Source: Paenibacillus hexagrammi (GTDB lineage Bacteria; Bacillota; Bacilli; Paenibacillales; NBRC-103111). Taken from it: 64,000 nt of DNA. The stretch spans positions 1,302,001 to 1,366,000 of the forward strand of contig NZ_CP090978.1 of assembly GCF_021513275.1 (NCBI RefSeq), given 5' to 3'. The position numbers and the translations under genes were made by a program. Below are positions 1-9,007 of the stretch, piece after piece. The notes under the pieces were generated by a model. The model saw nothing but the letters and a program-made list of their open reading frames with translations. It did not search any database and had not been told where the DNA came from. Each line of letters opens with the position of its first letter. The stretch's first letter is position 1.

Positions 1-141
1 TAATTTGTCGCCAACAAAAAGCTGCAACACGTGTATGCGCATAGCAAGTCCTTTCCCAAGCCTGAATAGATGTGGATACAATGTAATAGTATCGCTATTC
101 CTATTAGTTGGCAATAAGGGCTATTTAGATTTTTTGGGGAC

Positions 142-1221
142 TTACATACCTATGAATCGGCTGTAGAGCGATTTGGCTGCAGTAAGGTCATCCGTACCTT
201 GTACGAGGACTCTGCCGTCAGGAAAGAGTACCATAGTAACTTCGGAATTGGGCTGAAATTTGAGTAAAAAACGGTTTCTTTCGGTATGGCCTAGGGGCTT
301 AAAGCGATCTTCCCATTGCTCTAAGGATAGAGCTGTTGGAGTGACTGGAAGGATTTGAACCGAATTTCTCCCGCACATGGATTGAATCACATCACTGTCC
401 TGCTCGGCATCCAGATATTCATATTGATGCAGTCCGCAGGCTGGGCAGTTCGATTTTCGCGCGTTTGCAACTTGAATAGAGGAGTGCTGGTTATACCAAA
501 GGTCCCACTGTTGCATGCCCTTGTTCATACGCTCCAGGTCGCCGATCAAGTATTTAATCGCTTCCGTGGCTTGGAACGAGGCGACAACGTGAATAATTCC
601 GCCGATGACGCCGGCCGTATCGCACGTATCGGCTGTGCCCGCTTTTGGCGCTTGCGCAAATAAGCAGCGCAGGCATGGAGATTGTCCTGGAAGTATGGCG
701 AGGGCAACGCCTCTTGACGCAACGGCGCCTCCATAGATCCAAGGTATGCTGTGCTTGCTGCTGACATCGTTAATCAGAAAACGGACGGCAAAGTTGTCCG
801 AACCATCAAGAATGAGATCGACATCCTGAAGCAGCTCATCCGCATTAAGTGCATTCAAATCAGTGACGTGGGGATCAATCTCGACTAAAGAGTTGACGCT
901 TCTTAACCTTTTAGCTGCAGCAATCGCTTTTGGCATCATAGAGGAGGCATCGTCTTCATCGTACAGCATTTGCCTTTGCAGATTGCTCACCTCGACGAAG
1001 TCTCTGTCTATGATGCGAACGAAGCCGACACCTGCTCGAACCATATGATTGGCGAGGACCGTTCCCAGCGCGCCCATACCTACGACAGCTACTTTGCTTT
1101 TCGTTAATTTTGCTTGACCTGCTGCACCAATCGGAGCAAATAGAATCTGCCTGGAATAGCGTGGATCCACGTTTGGTTGATCGCTTGTTTCAGGTACAAG
1201 CCCCGTATGTAATTGTTCCAT
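142..1221 (-). CDS. moeB: MoeB/ThiF family E1-like adenylyltransferase
   Basis: Cytoplasmic enzyme of the ubiquitin-E1-like family that adenylates the C-terminal glycine of a MoaD/ThiS-type sulfur carrier, here most likely for molybdopterin synthesis. Visible features: nucleotide-binding loop GMGALG at residues 48-53, ILDGSDN with the conserved Asp at about 137-143, paired zinc-ligand motifs CLRC (183-186) and CPAC (259-262), and the ADTCDTAG segment carrying the likely catalytic Cys near 200. A C-terminal extension of about 90 residues has no rhodanese signature. It lies 15 bp downstream of the MoaD-MoaE fusion gene on the same strand, so the two are probably one operon, and that neighbour favours MoeB over ThiF. 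ATG start at 1221 with TCATCACTTCCTTATCC on the + strand giving a purine-rich SD. Confidence 0.9.
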   Translation of the reverse strand: MEQLHTGLVPETSDQPNVDPRYSRQILFAPIGAAGQAKLTKSKVAVVGMGALGTVLANHMVRAGVGFVRIIDRDFVEVSNLQRQMLYDEDDASSMMPKAIAAAKRLRSVNSLVEIDPHVTDLNALNADELLQDVDLILDGSDNFAVRFLINDVSSKHSIPWIYGGAVASRGVALAILPGQSPCLRCLFAQAPKAGTADTCDTAGVIGGIIHVVASFQATEAIKYLIGDLERMNKGMQQWDLWYNQHSSIQVANARKSNCPACGLHQYEYLDAEQDSDVIQSMCGRNSVQILPVTPTALSLEQWEDRFKPLGHTERNRFLLKFQPNSEVTMVLFPDGRVLVQGTDDLTAAKSLYSRFIGM

Positions 1222-1236
1222 CTAGTCATCACTTCC

Positions 1237-1932
1237 TTATCCTTGCGATTCTAACGGGTTCCATGGGCCGGTTTGACTGCCTTTCCACTCGGACCCGTCT
1301 TCCCAGATTTCTTTTTTCCAAATTGGGACGATTTGTTTGAGACGTTCGATTGCATAGCGGCTTGCTTCGTAACAGTCGGCTCTATGAGGAGAGGAGACCG
1401 CAATAACCACACTTGCTTCGGCGATCTCAACTTTACCAAGCCGATGGGTGATGGCGCACAGAGTCCCCGGCCATTTCCGATCGATCTCTTCCCCTATCGT
1501 TTCCATTGTCTTCAGCGCCATAGGCACATAAGCCTCATATTCAAGGAGTACGGTTCTTTGACCGTGAGTCATTTCGCGGGTGGTTCCGATAAATACAAGG
1601 GAAGCGCCGTGATTAGGATGATTGACTAGAGACGCAACGCGCTCGGTGTCAATTTTGTCATAGGTGATGCTGCATCTGCTAGGCTGCCCTCCGGATACGG
1701 GCGGAATCAAGGCGATCTCATCCTCCTCGCCAACAGTTTCATGGTCACCGGCGTAGGCCTGGTTTTTGGCGACAAAGCAGGTGAATATCTGATCGGAAGC
1801 GGCGGGATGCAGCTCAGCGATGATTTGTTTGAGTTGGCCGGCCGTAACGGAAGTTTGTTCGACTTGAATAGTAAGTACAGAAGACTCTAGCAGGTCGACA
1901 AGACCTGCAAAGAGCTGGATCGATAATTTCAT
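1237..1932 (-). CDS. MoaD-MoaE fusion, molybdopterin synthase
   Basis: Both subunits of molybdopterin synthase in one 231-residue chain. Residues 1-82 are a MoaD-type beta-grasp sulfur carrier ending in PPVSGG (Gly81-Gly82); residues from about 85 to 231 are MoaE, with the conserved PIWKKE segment carrying the catalytic lysine near 206-210. The enzyme transfers sulfur from the MoaD thiocarboxylate to precursor Z (cPMP) in the cytoplasm. In ordinary MoaD the Gly-Gly must be a free C-terminus, so the fusion implies proteolytic release, as is known for mycobacterial MoaX. The partner activating enzyme is the next gene, 15 bp downstream. ATG start at 1932 with SD GAGGTGAGCC upstream. The 121 bp upstream is shared with a divergent gene. 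Confidence 0.92.
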   Translation of the reverse strand: MKLSIQLFAGLVDLLESSVLTIQVEQTSVTAGQLKQIIAELHPAASDQIFTCFVAKNQAYAGDHETVGEEDEIALIPPVSGGQPSRCSITYDKIDTERVASLVNHPNHGASLVFIGTTREMTHGQRTVLLEYEAYVPMALKTMETIGEEIDRKWPGTLCAITHRLGKVEIAEASVVIAVSSPHRADCYEASRYAIERLKQIVPIWKKEIWEDGSEWKGSQTGPWNPLESQG

Positions 1933-1994
1933 GACGGCTCACCTCTTAAAGCGGTATGTTCATTCCATCAGCATATCATATTTTGAAAGGAAAA

Positions 1995-2003
1995 TGGTAT
2001 AAT
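1995..2003 (+). promoter_or_regulatory. Extended -10 promoter
   Basis: TGGTATAAT: a perfect TATAAT (1998-2003) preceded by TGN, i.e. an extended -10 element, 51 bp before the ATG of the 2054 gene. No good -35 is seen at 17 bp. A short palindrome CCAGGC-TT-GCCTGG (2016-2029) follows in the leader. Confidence 0.55.
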
Positions 2004-2053
2004 GAGTGAGGCGAGCCAGGCTTGCCTGGGAGATGGAAGGGGAGAATCGATAG

Positions 2054-2530
2054 ATGAACAAACAAGCACACATACAAGTTATGGACCAACATAGAGGAAG
2101 CAGTGAAATAGTTACGGTACATCAAATGGCAGAAACAGCTCCGTGGAAGCTTTCATTGGCAGAACGTGTGCCGGAGGTGAAAGGAGAAGGCTTTGATTTG
2201 AAATCCTGGTACCGACATTGGCGAGACAGCCGTAGTACCGTAGAAACCCAGGAGGAGCCTACTCATCTTAAAGTTGAGGCCGTTGATGAATTTCAGGCGC
2301 TCATCCCCTGGGCGGAGCTGGATCAGGCGCTCATCCTATATGCGCAGAATGGCGAGCCGCTGCAAAAGGGATTTCCGATTCGGTTGTACGTTCCAAATGG
2401 GAGCAGTGAATGCTTGAATGTGAAAAGCGTAATCAAGATCAGCTTTCTCTATGATCAAAATTTGGGAAATGAAGCTACATATGGTTATAAAAATGCGGTT
2501 ACCGTAGAAGAAATGAAATTTAAGAAATGA
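2054..2530 (+). CDS. Molybdopterin-domain-like protein (sulfite-oxidase family fragment)
   Basis: A 158-residue protein with no signal peptide. Its C-terminal half (about residues 80-150), including QALIPW, then NGEPLQKGFPIRLYVP and CLNVKSV, resembles the region of the sulfite oxidase / YedY molybdopterin-binding fold that follows the cofactor cysteine. The N-terminal part (VKGEGFDLKSWY) resembles the beginning of such a domain, but the protein is much shorter than a complete oxidoreductase (usually over 200 residues) and no clear cofactor-binding cysteine motif is seen. It diverges from the moaDE/moeB operon, which supports a link to molybdenum cofactor. Whether it is a catalytic enzyme, a cofactor carrier or a degenerate relative cannot be told from the sequence. 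ATG at 2054 with GGAAGGGGAGA as SD. Confidence 0.6.
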   Translation: MNKQAHIQVMDQHRGSSEIVTVHQMAETAPWKLSLAERVPEVKGEGFDLKSWYRHWRDSRSTVETQEEPTHLKVEAVDEFQALIPWAELDQALILYAQNGEPLQKGFPIRLYVPNGSSECLNVKSVIKISFLYDQNLGNEATYGYKNAVTVEEMKFKK

Positions 2531-2584
2531 GTCTGCTGCTGTCCGCATAGGATTAGACATGCTTCGATCTTGGAGGTGAAGGAT

Positions 2585-4043
2585 TTGTCCGACGAGCTGC
2601 GAGAGCTAGTTATTTTACACACGAATGACATTCATAGCCATTTTGAGCAGATGCCGAAGATCAGCGCCTATTTTCGTCAGGTGCGGGAATCGCTGCCCGC
2701 GGATCAAGTGCTTACTCTGGACATCGGAGACCACATGGACCGGATGCGACCTGAAACGGAAGGGACGGGCGGTCTGGCCAACGTGGATATTATGAATGCG
2801 ACCGGGTACGAAGCGATGGTTGTGGGCAATAATGAAGGACTCACATATACGCCCGAAGCGCTCCGAAGTGTGTTTGAAGGCAGGGCGAGGTTTCCGGTTA
2901 TCGCCAGCAATATACTGGACAAGACAACCGGTGAAACGCCGGATTGGATGCTTCCTTATGCGATCGTGACGAAATCCGGGCTGCATATTGCCTTGATTGG
3001 CGTGACGGCTGCTTACAACGACTATTACGAGCTGCTGGGCTGGCACGTGACTGATCCGCTGCAGGCCGTGGCCGATACGGTTAGAAGGCTTAGGGACCAA
3101 GCGGATATCGTCATTGTGATGTCCCATCTGGGGCTGCGGAGCGACCAGCAGATGGCGGAAGAGCTGGATGGAATTGACCTCATACTGGGAGGTCATACCC
3201 ATCACTTGCTGGAGGAGCCGCTCTTGATACGCGGCACCTACGTAGCTGCGGCCGGCAAGTTCGGCGCCTACGCCGGCCGCATCGATCTTGCCTACGATCC
3301 GGCGCAGCGGCGGATCGCACGGCTTGAAGGGTGCGTCGTGCCGATGGACGGCGCGCCGGAGGACAGCAGCGTCGCGGCGCTGCTGGAGCACTTCCGCAGC
3401 GCGGGCGCAGCCGCGCTGGCAAGCGGTGGCGCGGCTGCGTCAGCCGCTGCGCCTGGATTGGTATGGCGAATCCCCGCTGGGCAACCTGCTTGCGGAGGGG
3501 CTTCGCCGATGGACCAGCGCCGAGATCGGGCTGGTCAACAGCGGGCAGCTCCTTCAAGGCTTGAAGGAGGGCTGCATTACCCGCGGGCGATTGCTCGAAA
3601 TCTGCCCGGGGCCGATTAACCCCTGCCGCCTGCGGCTCAGCGGGGCTAAACTGCTGCAAGCGCTCGAAGAGTCGCTGCTTGGCGAGTTCATGGAGAAGCC
3701 GATCCGGGGCTTCGGCTTCCGCGGGGAAGTGCTGGGCGCGCTTTGCGTGGACGGGATGCAGATTGAAGTAGACAGCTCCCGCGCGCCTTACCACCGGATA
3801 CTCACCGCTACGGTAGCCGGTGAGCCGCTTCAGGTCGACCGCGAATATCTGGTCGGCACCATTGACATGTTTACCTTCGGCTCGGGTTACTTGACACTTG
3901 GTCAAGGCACCCACATTGAATACATGCTTCCCGAATTTCTTCGGGACGTGCTTGCTTCCCAGCTGCAGGACGAGGACGCCGTCGCAAGCTGCATGGAGTC
4001 CCGGTACTCCGATCGGAGTCGGATAAGCAGAAGAGAAGAATAG
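2585..4043 (+). CDS. 5'-nucleotidase-like metallophosphatase, frame interrupted
   Basis: Calcineurin-like metallophosphoesterase with a 5'-nucleotidase C-terminal domain, similar in layout to B. subtilis YunD. The N-terminal half shows the metal-site motifs LHTNDIHSH, DIGDH, GNNEG, SHLG and GGHTHH. The C-terminal half (from YGESPLGNLLAEGL through NSGQLLQGL, PINPC and TIDMFTFGSGY) is in another frame. The frames are joined if one base is removed at about 3403-3420, within a GGG (3403-3405) or GG run; the restored protein is 485 residues, a normal length. No signal peptide is visible, so it is probably cytoplasmic. Start chosen as TTG 2585 because SD GGAGGTG sits at 2572-2578; the TTG at 2570 would overlap the SD. 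The frameshifted half is strongly GC-rich. Confidence 0.85.
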
Positions 4044-4157
4044 GCGGATCGTGACGACGTTTGTCGAAGATATTGTCAGATACATAGTGGGAAAGGTAAA
4101 ATGAGAAATTGGACAGGAGATCTTGAATAACGAGTAAACCATTCTGAGGGGGAAGCT

Positions 4158-4970
4158 ATGTACCACATTTGGCAGGCCATTATTATTGGTATTATTGAGG
4201 GACTTACAGAGTTTTTACCGGTATCCTCGACCGGACATATGATCCTAGCGCAAAATCTGATGAACATCAACGACAAGGATCCGATTATTCAGACGTTCAA
4301 TTTCTTTATCCAGCTTGGCGCAATCATGGCCGTCGTGCTTATCTATTGGAAGCGGATTTTATCCTTGTTCGGACTCATCCGCAGAAAGAGTGACAGCAAG
4401 ACAGGAAGAAAGCTGAACCTGCTTCATATCTTGATCGGTATCCTGCCGGCCGGGATTATCGGCGTGCTGTTCAATGACTTTGTCGATGAGAAGCTGTTCT
4501 CAGCTGCGACTGTATTGATCGGACTGGTTCTGGGGGGCATCCTGCTGATTGTTGCCGAAAAGCAGAAGGAACGTCCTACAACGGAAGTAATGGATGACCT
4601 GACCTACAAACAGGCATTCCTCATTGGTATCTGGCAGCTGCTTTCCATCTGGCCTGGCTTCTCAAGATCCGGCTCGACAATAGCGGGCGGCATGCTGGCA
4701 GGTGTCAGCAGAGCGGCTGCAGCCGATTTCACGTTCATTATGGCCATTCCAGTTATGTTCGGAGCTTCCGGCGTGTACATGTTGAAAAACTACGACGCTC
4801 TATCCATGAACGATCTCGGTTTTTTCCTTGTCGGCTTCTTTGTTTCCTTTATCGTAGCTTTGCTTGCGGTCGTCTCCTTTATCAAATTCGTTCAAAGGAT
4901 GAAGCTGACCTATTTTGCTTACTATCGCTTTATCGTCGCTGCTATCTTTCTCTTGTATTTACTATTCTAA
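4158..4970 (+). CDS. uppP: Undecaprenyl-diphosphatase UppP (BacA family)
   Basis: Integral membrane phosphatase that converts undecaprenyl pyrophosphate to the monophosphate lipid carrier used for peptidoglycan and wall polymer export; the family also confers bacitracin tolerance. The 270-residue length is typical. The signature EGLTEFLPVSSTGHM lies at residues 14-28 and the second conserved motif WPGFSRSGST at about 174-183; about eight hydrophobic segments are visible. ATG 4158 is preceded by GAGGGGGAAGC. A rho-independent terminator follows at 4995-5019, and the gene seems to be transcribed alone. Confidence 0.97.
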   Translation: MYHIWQAIIIGIIEGLTEFLPVSSTGHMILAQNLMNINDKDPIIQTFNFFIQLGAIMAVVLIYWKRILSLFGLIRRKSDSKTGRKLNLLHILIGILPAGIIGVLFNDFVDEKLFSAATVLIGLVLGGILLIVAEKQKERPTTEVMDDLTYKQAFLIGIWQLLSIWPGFSRSGSTIAGGMLAGVSRAAAADFTFIMAIPVMFGASGVYMLKNYDALSMNDLGFFLVGFFVSFIVALLAVVSFIKFVQRMKLTYFAYYRFIVAAIFLLYLLF

Positions 4971-4994
4971 GCTTAATTTGTAGAAATCTTGCGG

Positions 4995-5019
4995 ACCGCG
5001 TCGAAGGATGCGGTTTTTC
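4995..5019 (+). terminator. Rho-independent terminator after uppP
   Basis: ACCGC / GCGGT stem with a 10-base loop followed by TTTTTCT, 25 bp after the uppP stop codon. Confidence 0.75.
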
Positions 5020-5101
5020 TATTGCTCTTTTCTGTGAAATCTATTACATTTATGAGAAGATTACTTTGTCAAAAGAATGCTCACTTAGCGGAGGAAAAGA
5101 A

Positions 5102-6235
5102 ATGCGTTTGATGCCGATCCATATGTGTCAACCGGGTATGCGGCTTGCCAAGAACATATATAATGAAGAGGGAATGGTGCTGCTTGCGACAGATGTAGAG
5201 CTGACAAGCAGACTTATTGAAAGACTCTTCTCTTACGGCATTGACTATGTATACATTGCTGATCCGCGAACGGAGGATATCGTTCTGCCGGATTACATTC
5301 AACAAGAAACAAGAACTAGAGCGATTAAAGAAATTCGAAATACATTCCGTACGATGATGGAAGACACCAATAAACGAAGTGCAGTGAGTTACTATGATCT
5401 AGGCAGAAAATTCAGAGATTTGATGACGATGATTATCGACGATGTCAGCGGACATCAAGACGCCATGGTCATGCTCAACACCATGAATGTGACGGACAAC
5501 TATTTGTTTCAGCATTCGTTAAACGTCAGTATCTATGCGACCATGCTCGGGATCAGCTACGGGTACGACAGGGAGAATCTTGTAGCCCTTGGACTTGGCG
5601 CGCTTCTCCACGACATCGGTAAAACGAAGATTTCTGTCGATATTCTGAAAAAGCCATCTCAACTGACACATGATGAGTTTACCGAAATGAAGCATCACAC
5701 GACATATGGCTTCCAAATTTTGAAGCAAGAGCCGAACATACCGCTTGTGACGGCCCATTGTGCATTCCAGCACCATGAACGATTGGATGGAAGCGGGTAT
5801 CCAAGGGGACTTAAAGGCAATGAAATTCACGAATTCGCCCGTTGGATTGGGCTTGTAGATTCCTATGATGCAATGACAACGACACGGGTATACCGAAGTC
5901 CGCTTCTGCCACATCAAGCGATGGAGCAACTATTTGCAGGCTCGGGGACGATGTATGATCAGAGCAAGATCGCTTTGTTCCGTGATAAGATTGCGATTTA
6001 TCCTCTCGGAATACCGGTAAAACTCAGTACAGGGGAATCCGGTATTGTTTCCAAGCTGAACATTACGATTCCGCATCGACCGATCGTTCGGATCATGCAG
6101 GATGCTTCCGGCAAGGACTTGAAGGAACCGGATGAAATCGACCTGTCTACGAGATTAAATGTGCTGATTTCGGAAGTCGGGGATGCCCGGATTGGTGACG
6201 TTGTTGCCGACGAAGGCATACCGATGATATTTTGA
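5102..6235 (+). CDS. HD-GYP domain protein, probable cyclic-di-GMP phosphodiesterase
   Basis: 377-residue cytoplasmic protein. Residues 1 to about 100 are an N-terminal region (PGMRLAKNIYNEEG...) seen in many Firmicute HD-GYP proteins, not a receiver domain. The HD-GYP domain covers about 140-320: HSLNVSIYA, LLHDIGK (the HD pair), EMKHHTTYG, and HHERLDGSGYP with the GYP motif intact, so cyclic-di-GMP hydrolysis is plausible. A short C-terminal domain (PVKLSTGESGIV...) follows. Start is ATG 5102, not an upstream TTG, because GGAGG at 5090-5094 is correctly placed. No membrane segment or sensor domain is visible; the signal is unknown. Confidence 0.9.
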   Translation: MRLMPIHMCQPGMRLAKNIYNEEGMVLLATDVELTSRLIERLFSYGIDYVYIADPRTEDIVLPDYIQQETRTRAIKEIRNTFRTMMEDTNKRSAVSYYDLGRKFRDLMTMIIDDVSGHQDAMVMLNTMNVTDNYLFQHSLNVSIYATMLGISYGYDRENLVALGLGALLHDIGKTKISVDILKKPSQLTHDEFTEMKHHTTYGFQILKQEPNIPLVTAHCAFQHHERLDGSGYPRGLKGNEIHEFARWIGLVDSYDAMTTTRVYRSPLLPHQAMEQLFAGSGTMYDQSKIALFRDKIAIYPLGIPVKLSTGESGIVSKLNITIPHRPIVRIMQDASGKDLKEPDEIDLSTRLNVLISEVGDARIGDVVADEGIPMIF

Positions 6236-6256
6236 GGCACAATATACCTAAACGCC

Positions 6257-6289
6257 AAGAACCTGGGAAACTGGGTTCTTTGTTATTTC
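6257..6289 (+). terminator. Terminator after the HD-GYP gene
   Basis: AAGAACC / GGTTCTT stem followed by TGTTATTTC, 22 bp after the stop codon. Confidence 0.6.
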
Positions 6290-6307
6290 TGGTGGTTGGG
6301 GTGACTT

Positions 6308-8527
6308 ATGCGGGAGACGACGATGCAAGGTGCATGTTGGTGGTGGGGGATATGGATGTATCGATTCAGATGGTTGGTGGCCTTGACTTCGCTAGGTCTG
6401 CTGCTGGCTTTTGCGCCATTCGCGTATCAAGCCCCGGATTTGCTGAAGGATAATGGTTTTACGCCCAAGGGAAGCGAAGCCGATTATGGCTCGATTCAGC
6501 TGCAGAATGAGTTAGGTCATCCTCCATCAACCCTTCAGCTTGTGTATACGGCTAATCATATTGATTTGACTGAGCCAAGCAATCAGAAGCGGGTAATGGA
6601 TTCTCTTGAAAGTGTGAAGAGCCTGCCTGACGTTGATTTCATCACTCCTGTCGATGCTCCGCGGCTTGCGGGACATTCTGACGTAATGGCTGTCACGGTT
6701 GCGCTGCATTTGCCTACGGATGCAGCTTTAGAGCGATATTCGGCAATCCAACAGCAAGTCAAAGCTCCTGATGGTATGAATGTCTATATCACCGGAGGAC
6801 CTGCTATTCTGTATGATGTGCAGGAAGCGAGCAAACGGGATATCGCCAAGGCAGAGGCAATCGGACTTCCGATTGCGCTGCTCGTTCTGTTGATTGTATT
6901 CGGAACCCTGGTAGCTGCTATGCTGCCTTTGATTGTCGGGTTAATCAGTGTAACAGTAACACTAGGGATCACCTATTTTATTGCCCAGCATCATTCGTTA
7001 TCGAACTTCCTGCCCAATATGGTGACGATGCTGGGACTTGCTGTCGGCACGGATTATGCCCTCTTTTTGGTCAGTCGGTTTCGAGAGGAATTAATCAAAC
7101 AGTCCACCGTAGCAGATGCAGTGGCAATGACCTGTCAGACGGCAGGCAAGTCGATTTTGTTCTCGGGCATAGCCGTATTGATCGGGTTATTAGGCATGCT
7201 GTTCGTTGATCTTACCTTTTTCCGTTCACTTTGTCTCGGCGGTGCGATCGTCGTATCGATCTCTGTTATTGCAGCGAATACGATGCTGCTATCCCTGCTG
7301 GGCCTGTTGGGTCATCGTATTAATTCGCTTCGGGTGCTGCCTGCACGCTTTCGGAAGCAGGAGCAGCATGAGTCTCTATTTTGGGAAAAGATCGCCTATT
7401 GGGTAATGAAACGCTCCATTCTCTTAGTAGTACTAGTAGGGACTGCGCTAATCCTGTTTTTAATCCCGTTTGGTGAGATAAAGCTAAACGTCCCGAATGC
7501 GGAAGTGCTCCCGCCGGGATACGAATCACGTTATGGCTCAGATGTCATGAAGCAAGCGTATGACACCAGAGAAATGAATCCGATCCAAGTCGTCGTTCAA
7601 ACCAAATCGGACATGGGATCCCAAGCGTCGATCCGACAGATTCGTGAATATGAAAGTAAGATTGCCAGCCTAGCGGGAGTGAAGAAGGTCCGGAGCTACC
7701 TAAGCAGCATGGGTCAGCTTTCCGATGAAGAGCTGTCGGCAAGGCTATCTGACCCGGCCGTTCAGCTACAGTTGAAAGGTATGGCCAAAGGGAATACAGT
7801 ATTGCTGCTGGTCTCCCCCACCCAGGACCCGGATGACCCGGTAACGGATTCACTCGTGAAGGAACTTCGGCGTGTAGATACAGGAGAGCTGACTGCAGCT
7901 GTGACTGGAGGACCCGCTTATCGACTCGATATGATGGACCGGATTCAAAGCAAAATCTTCGAGGTGTTTGCGTTTGTCATGGGTGTCACTTACATCGTGC
8001 TGCTGATTGCATTCCGTTCGGTGCTGCTCCCGCTTAAGGCGGTTCTGATGAATGTGCTGAGTCTAGGCGCAAGTATGGGCACCGTTGTTTTGGTTTTCCA
8101 ATACGGCTGGATGGCGGATCTGCTTCGTATCACTTCAATCGGATATGTGAGCGCAACGCTGCCCGTTATTATTTTCTGTGTCGTATTCGGCATTTCCATG
8201 GACTATGAGGTCTTCCTCATATCGCGCATTATGGAGGAGTACGAAGTGAGCGGCGATAACGAGATGAGTACAGCACGTGGATTAACGAAAACAGGGAGCT
8301 TGATTACAAGTGCGGCATTCATCTTGGTTGTTGTAGTGGGATCTTTTATTTTTACAGATATAGAAATTATGAAAGCTTTGGGCCTCGGTCTTGGATTTGC
8401 GGTACTGATCGATGCGACTGTGATTCGAGTCATGTTAGTTCCCGCCCTGATGAAGCTTCTTGGCAAAGCCAACTGGTGGGCTCCTGCATGGCTGACTTGG
8501 AACGTTCGGCGCAGCGGCGGCAAGTAG
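6308..8527 (+). CDS. MMPL family transporter (RND superfamily)
   Basis: 739-residue inner-membrane protein with the duplicated RND/MMPL layout: TM1, a soluble loop, then five TM helices (about 180-335), repeated with TM7, a second loop and TM8-12 (about 545-730). The paired signatures GTDYALFLVSR (about residue 247) and GISMDYEVFLISR (about 632) mark the sterol-sensing-like proton-relay helices. Relatives export lipids, antibiotics or detergents; substrate here is unknown. Start taken as ATG 6308 behind GGGGTGA, but ATG 6323 behind GGGAG is almost as good. It has no adjacent regulator and is followed by a minisatellite. Confidence 0.88.
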   Translation: MRETTMQGACWWWGIWMYRFRWLVALTSLGLLLAFAPFAYQAPDLLKDNGFTPKGSEADYGSIQLQNELGHPPSTLQLVYTANHIDLTEPSNQKRVMDSLESVKSLPDVDFITPVDAPRLAGHSDVMAVTVALHLPTDAALERYSAIQQQVKAPDGMNVYITGGPAILYDVQEASKRDIAKAEAIGLPIALLVLLIVFGTLVAAMLPLIVGLISVTVTLGITYFIAQHHSLSNFLPNMVTMLGLAVGTDYALFLVSRFREELIKQSTVADAVAMTCQTAGKSILFSGIAVLIGLLGMLFVDLTFFRSLCLGGAIVVSISVIAANTMLLSLLGLLGHRINSLRVLPARFRKQEQHESLFWEKIAYWVMKRSILLVVLVGTALILFLIPFGEIKLNVPNAEVLPPGYESRYGSDVMKQAYDTREMNPIQVVVQTKSDMGSQASIRQIREYESKIASLAGVKKVRSYLSSMGQLSDEELSARLSDPAVQLQLKGMAKGNTVLLLVSPTQDPDDPVTDSLVKELRRVDTGELTAAVTGGPAYRLDMMDRIQSKIFEVFAFVMGVTYIVLLIAFRSVLLPLKAVLMNVLSLGASMGTVVLVFQYGWMADLLRITSIGYVSATLPVIIFCVVFGISMDYEVFLISRIMEEYEVSGDNEMSTARGLTKTGSLITSAAFILVVVVGSFIFTDIEIMKALGLGLGFAVLIDATVIRVMLVPALMKLLGKANWWAPAWLTWNVRRSGGK

Positions 8528-8529
8528 GA

Positions 8530-8819
8530 GTAAGCAGCAGCAAGCTGTAGCAGTTGCAGCGAGCAGCAGTAAGCAGTGGCAATCAGAGCAGCAAGCAGCA
8601 GTAAGCAATGGCAAATCAGAGCAGCGAGCAGCAGTAAGCAGTGGCAATCAGAGCAGCAAGCAGCAGTAAGCAGAGACGATCAGAACAGCAAGCAGCAGTA
8701 AGCAGAGACGATCAGAACAGCAAGCAGCAGTAAGCAGAGACAATCAGAACAGCAAGCAGCAGTAAGCAGTGGTAATCAGAGCAGCAAGCAGCAGTAAGCA
8801 ATGGCAAATCAGAGTAGCG
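8530..8819. repeat. 32-bp intergenic minisatellite
   Basis: Eight consecutive units beginning with GCAGCAGTAAGCA at 8563, 8595, 8628, 8660, 8692, 8724, 8756 and 8788: period 32 bp with one 33-bp step, preceded by a degenerate partial copy from 8530. The variable part alternates between TGGCAATCAGAGCAG and AGACGATCAGAACAG types. The + strand is purine-rich. The period is not a multiple of three and no coding frame with an SD runs through it. The rest of the 480-bp gap (8820-9007) holds no recognised feature apart from the SD of the radical SAM gene. Confidence 0.95.
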
Positions 8820-9007
8820 GGCATCAGCAAACAGCACGTGTAGAAAACTCTTGGGGTCATGGAGGGACACGTGACTTTCGGAGATGCCGCCGGCTGCAGG
8901 ATAGCAGGTTTCACTTTTTTATAAGCATAAGTTACAATAAAGGACATAGAATGAGGCACAATAAGTAGCCGGCTAAATCAGGAAATGTTAGGTCAGGTGT
9001 AAACAGC

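Noticed and set aside
2615..4166. Large minus-strand open frames opposite the metallophosphatase
   Set aside because: They are Cys/His/Arg/Pro-rich shadows of the GC-rich coding strand without motifs or SD.
8530..8819. Possible CRISPR array (regular 32-bp period)
   Set aside because: There are no unique spacers; the repeat units are contiguous and similar over their whole length, and no cas genes are near.
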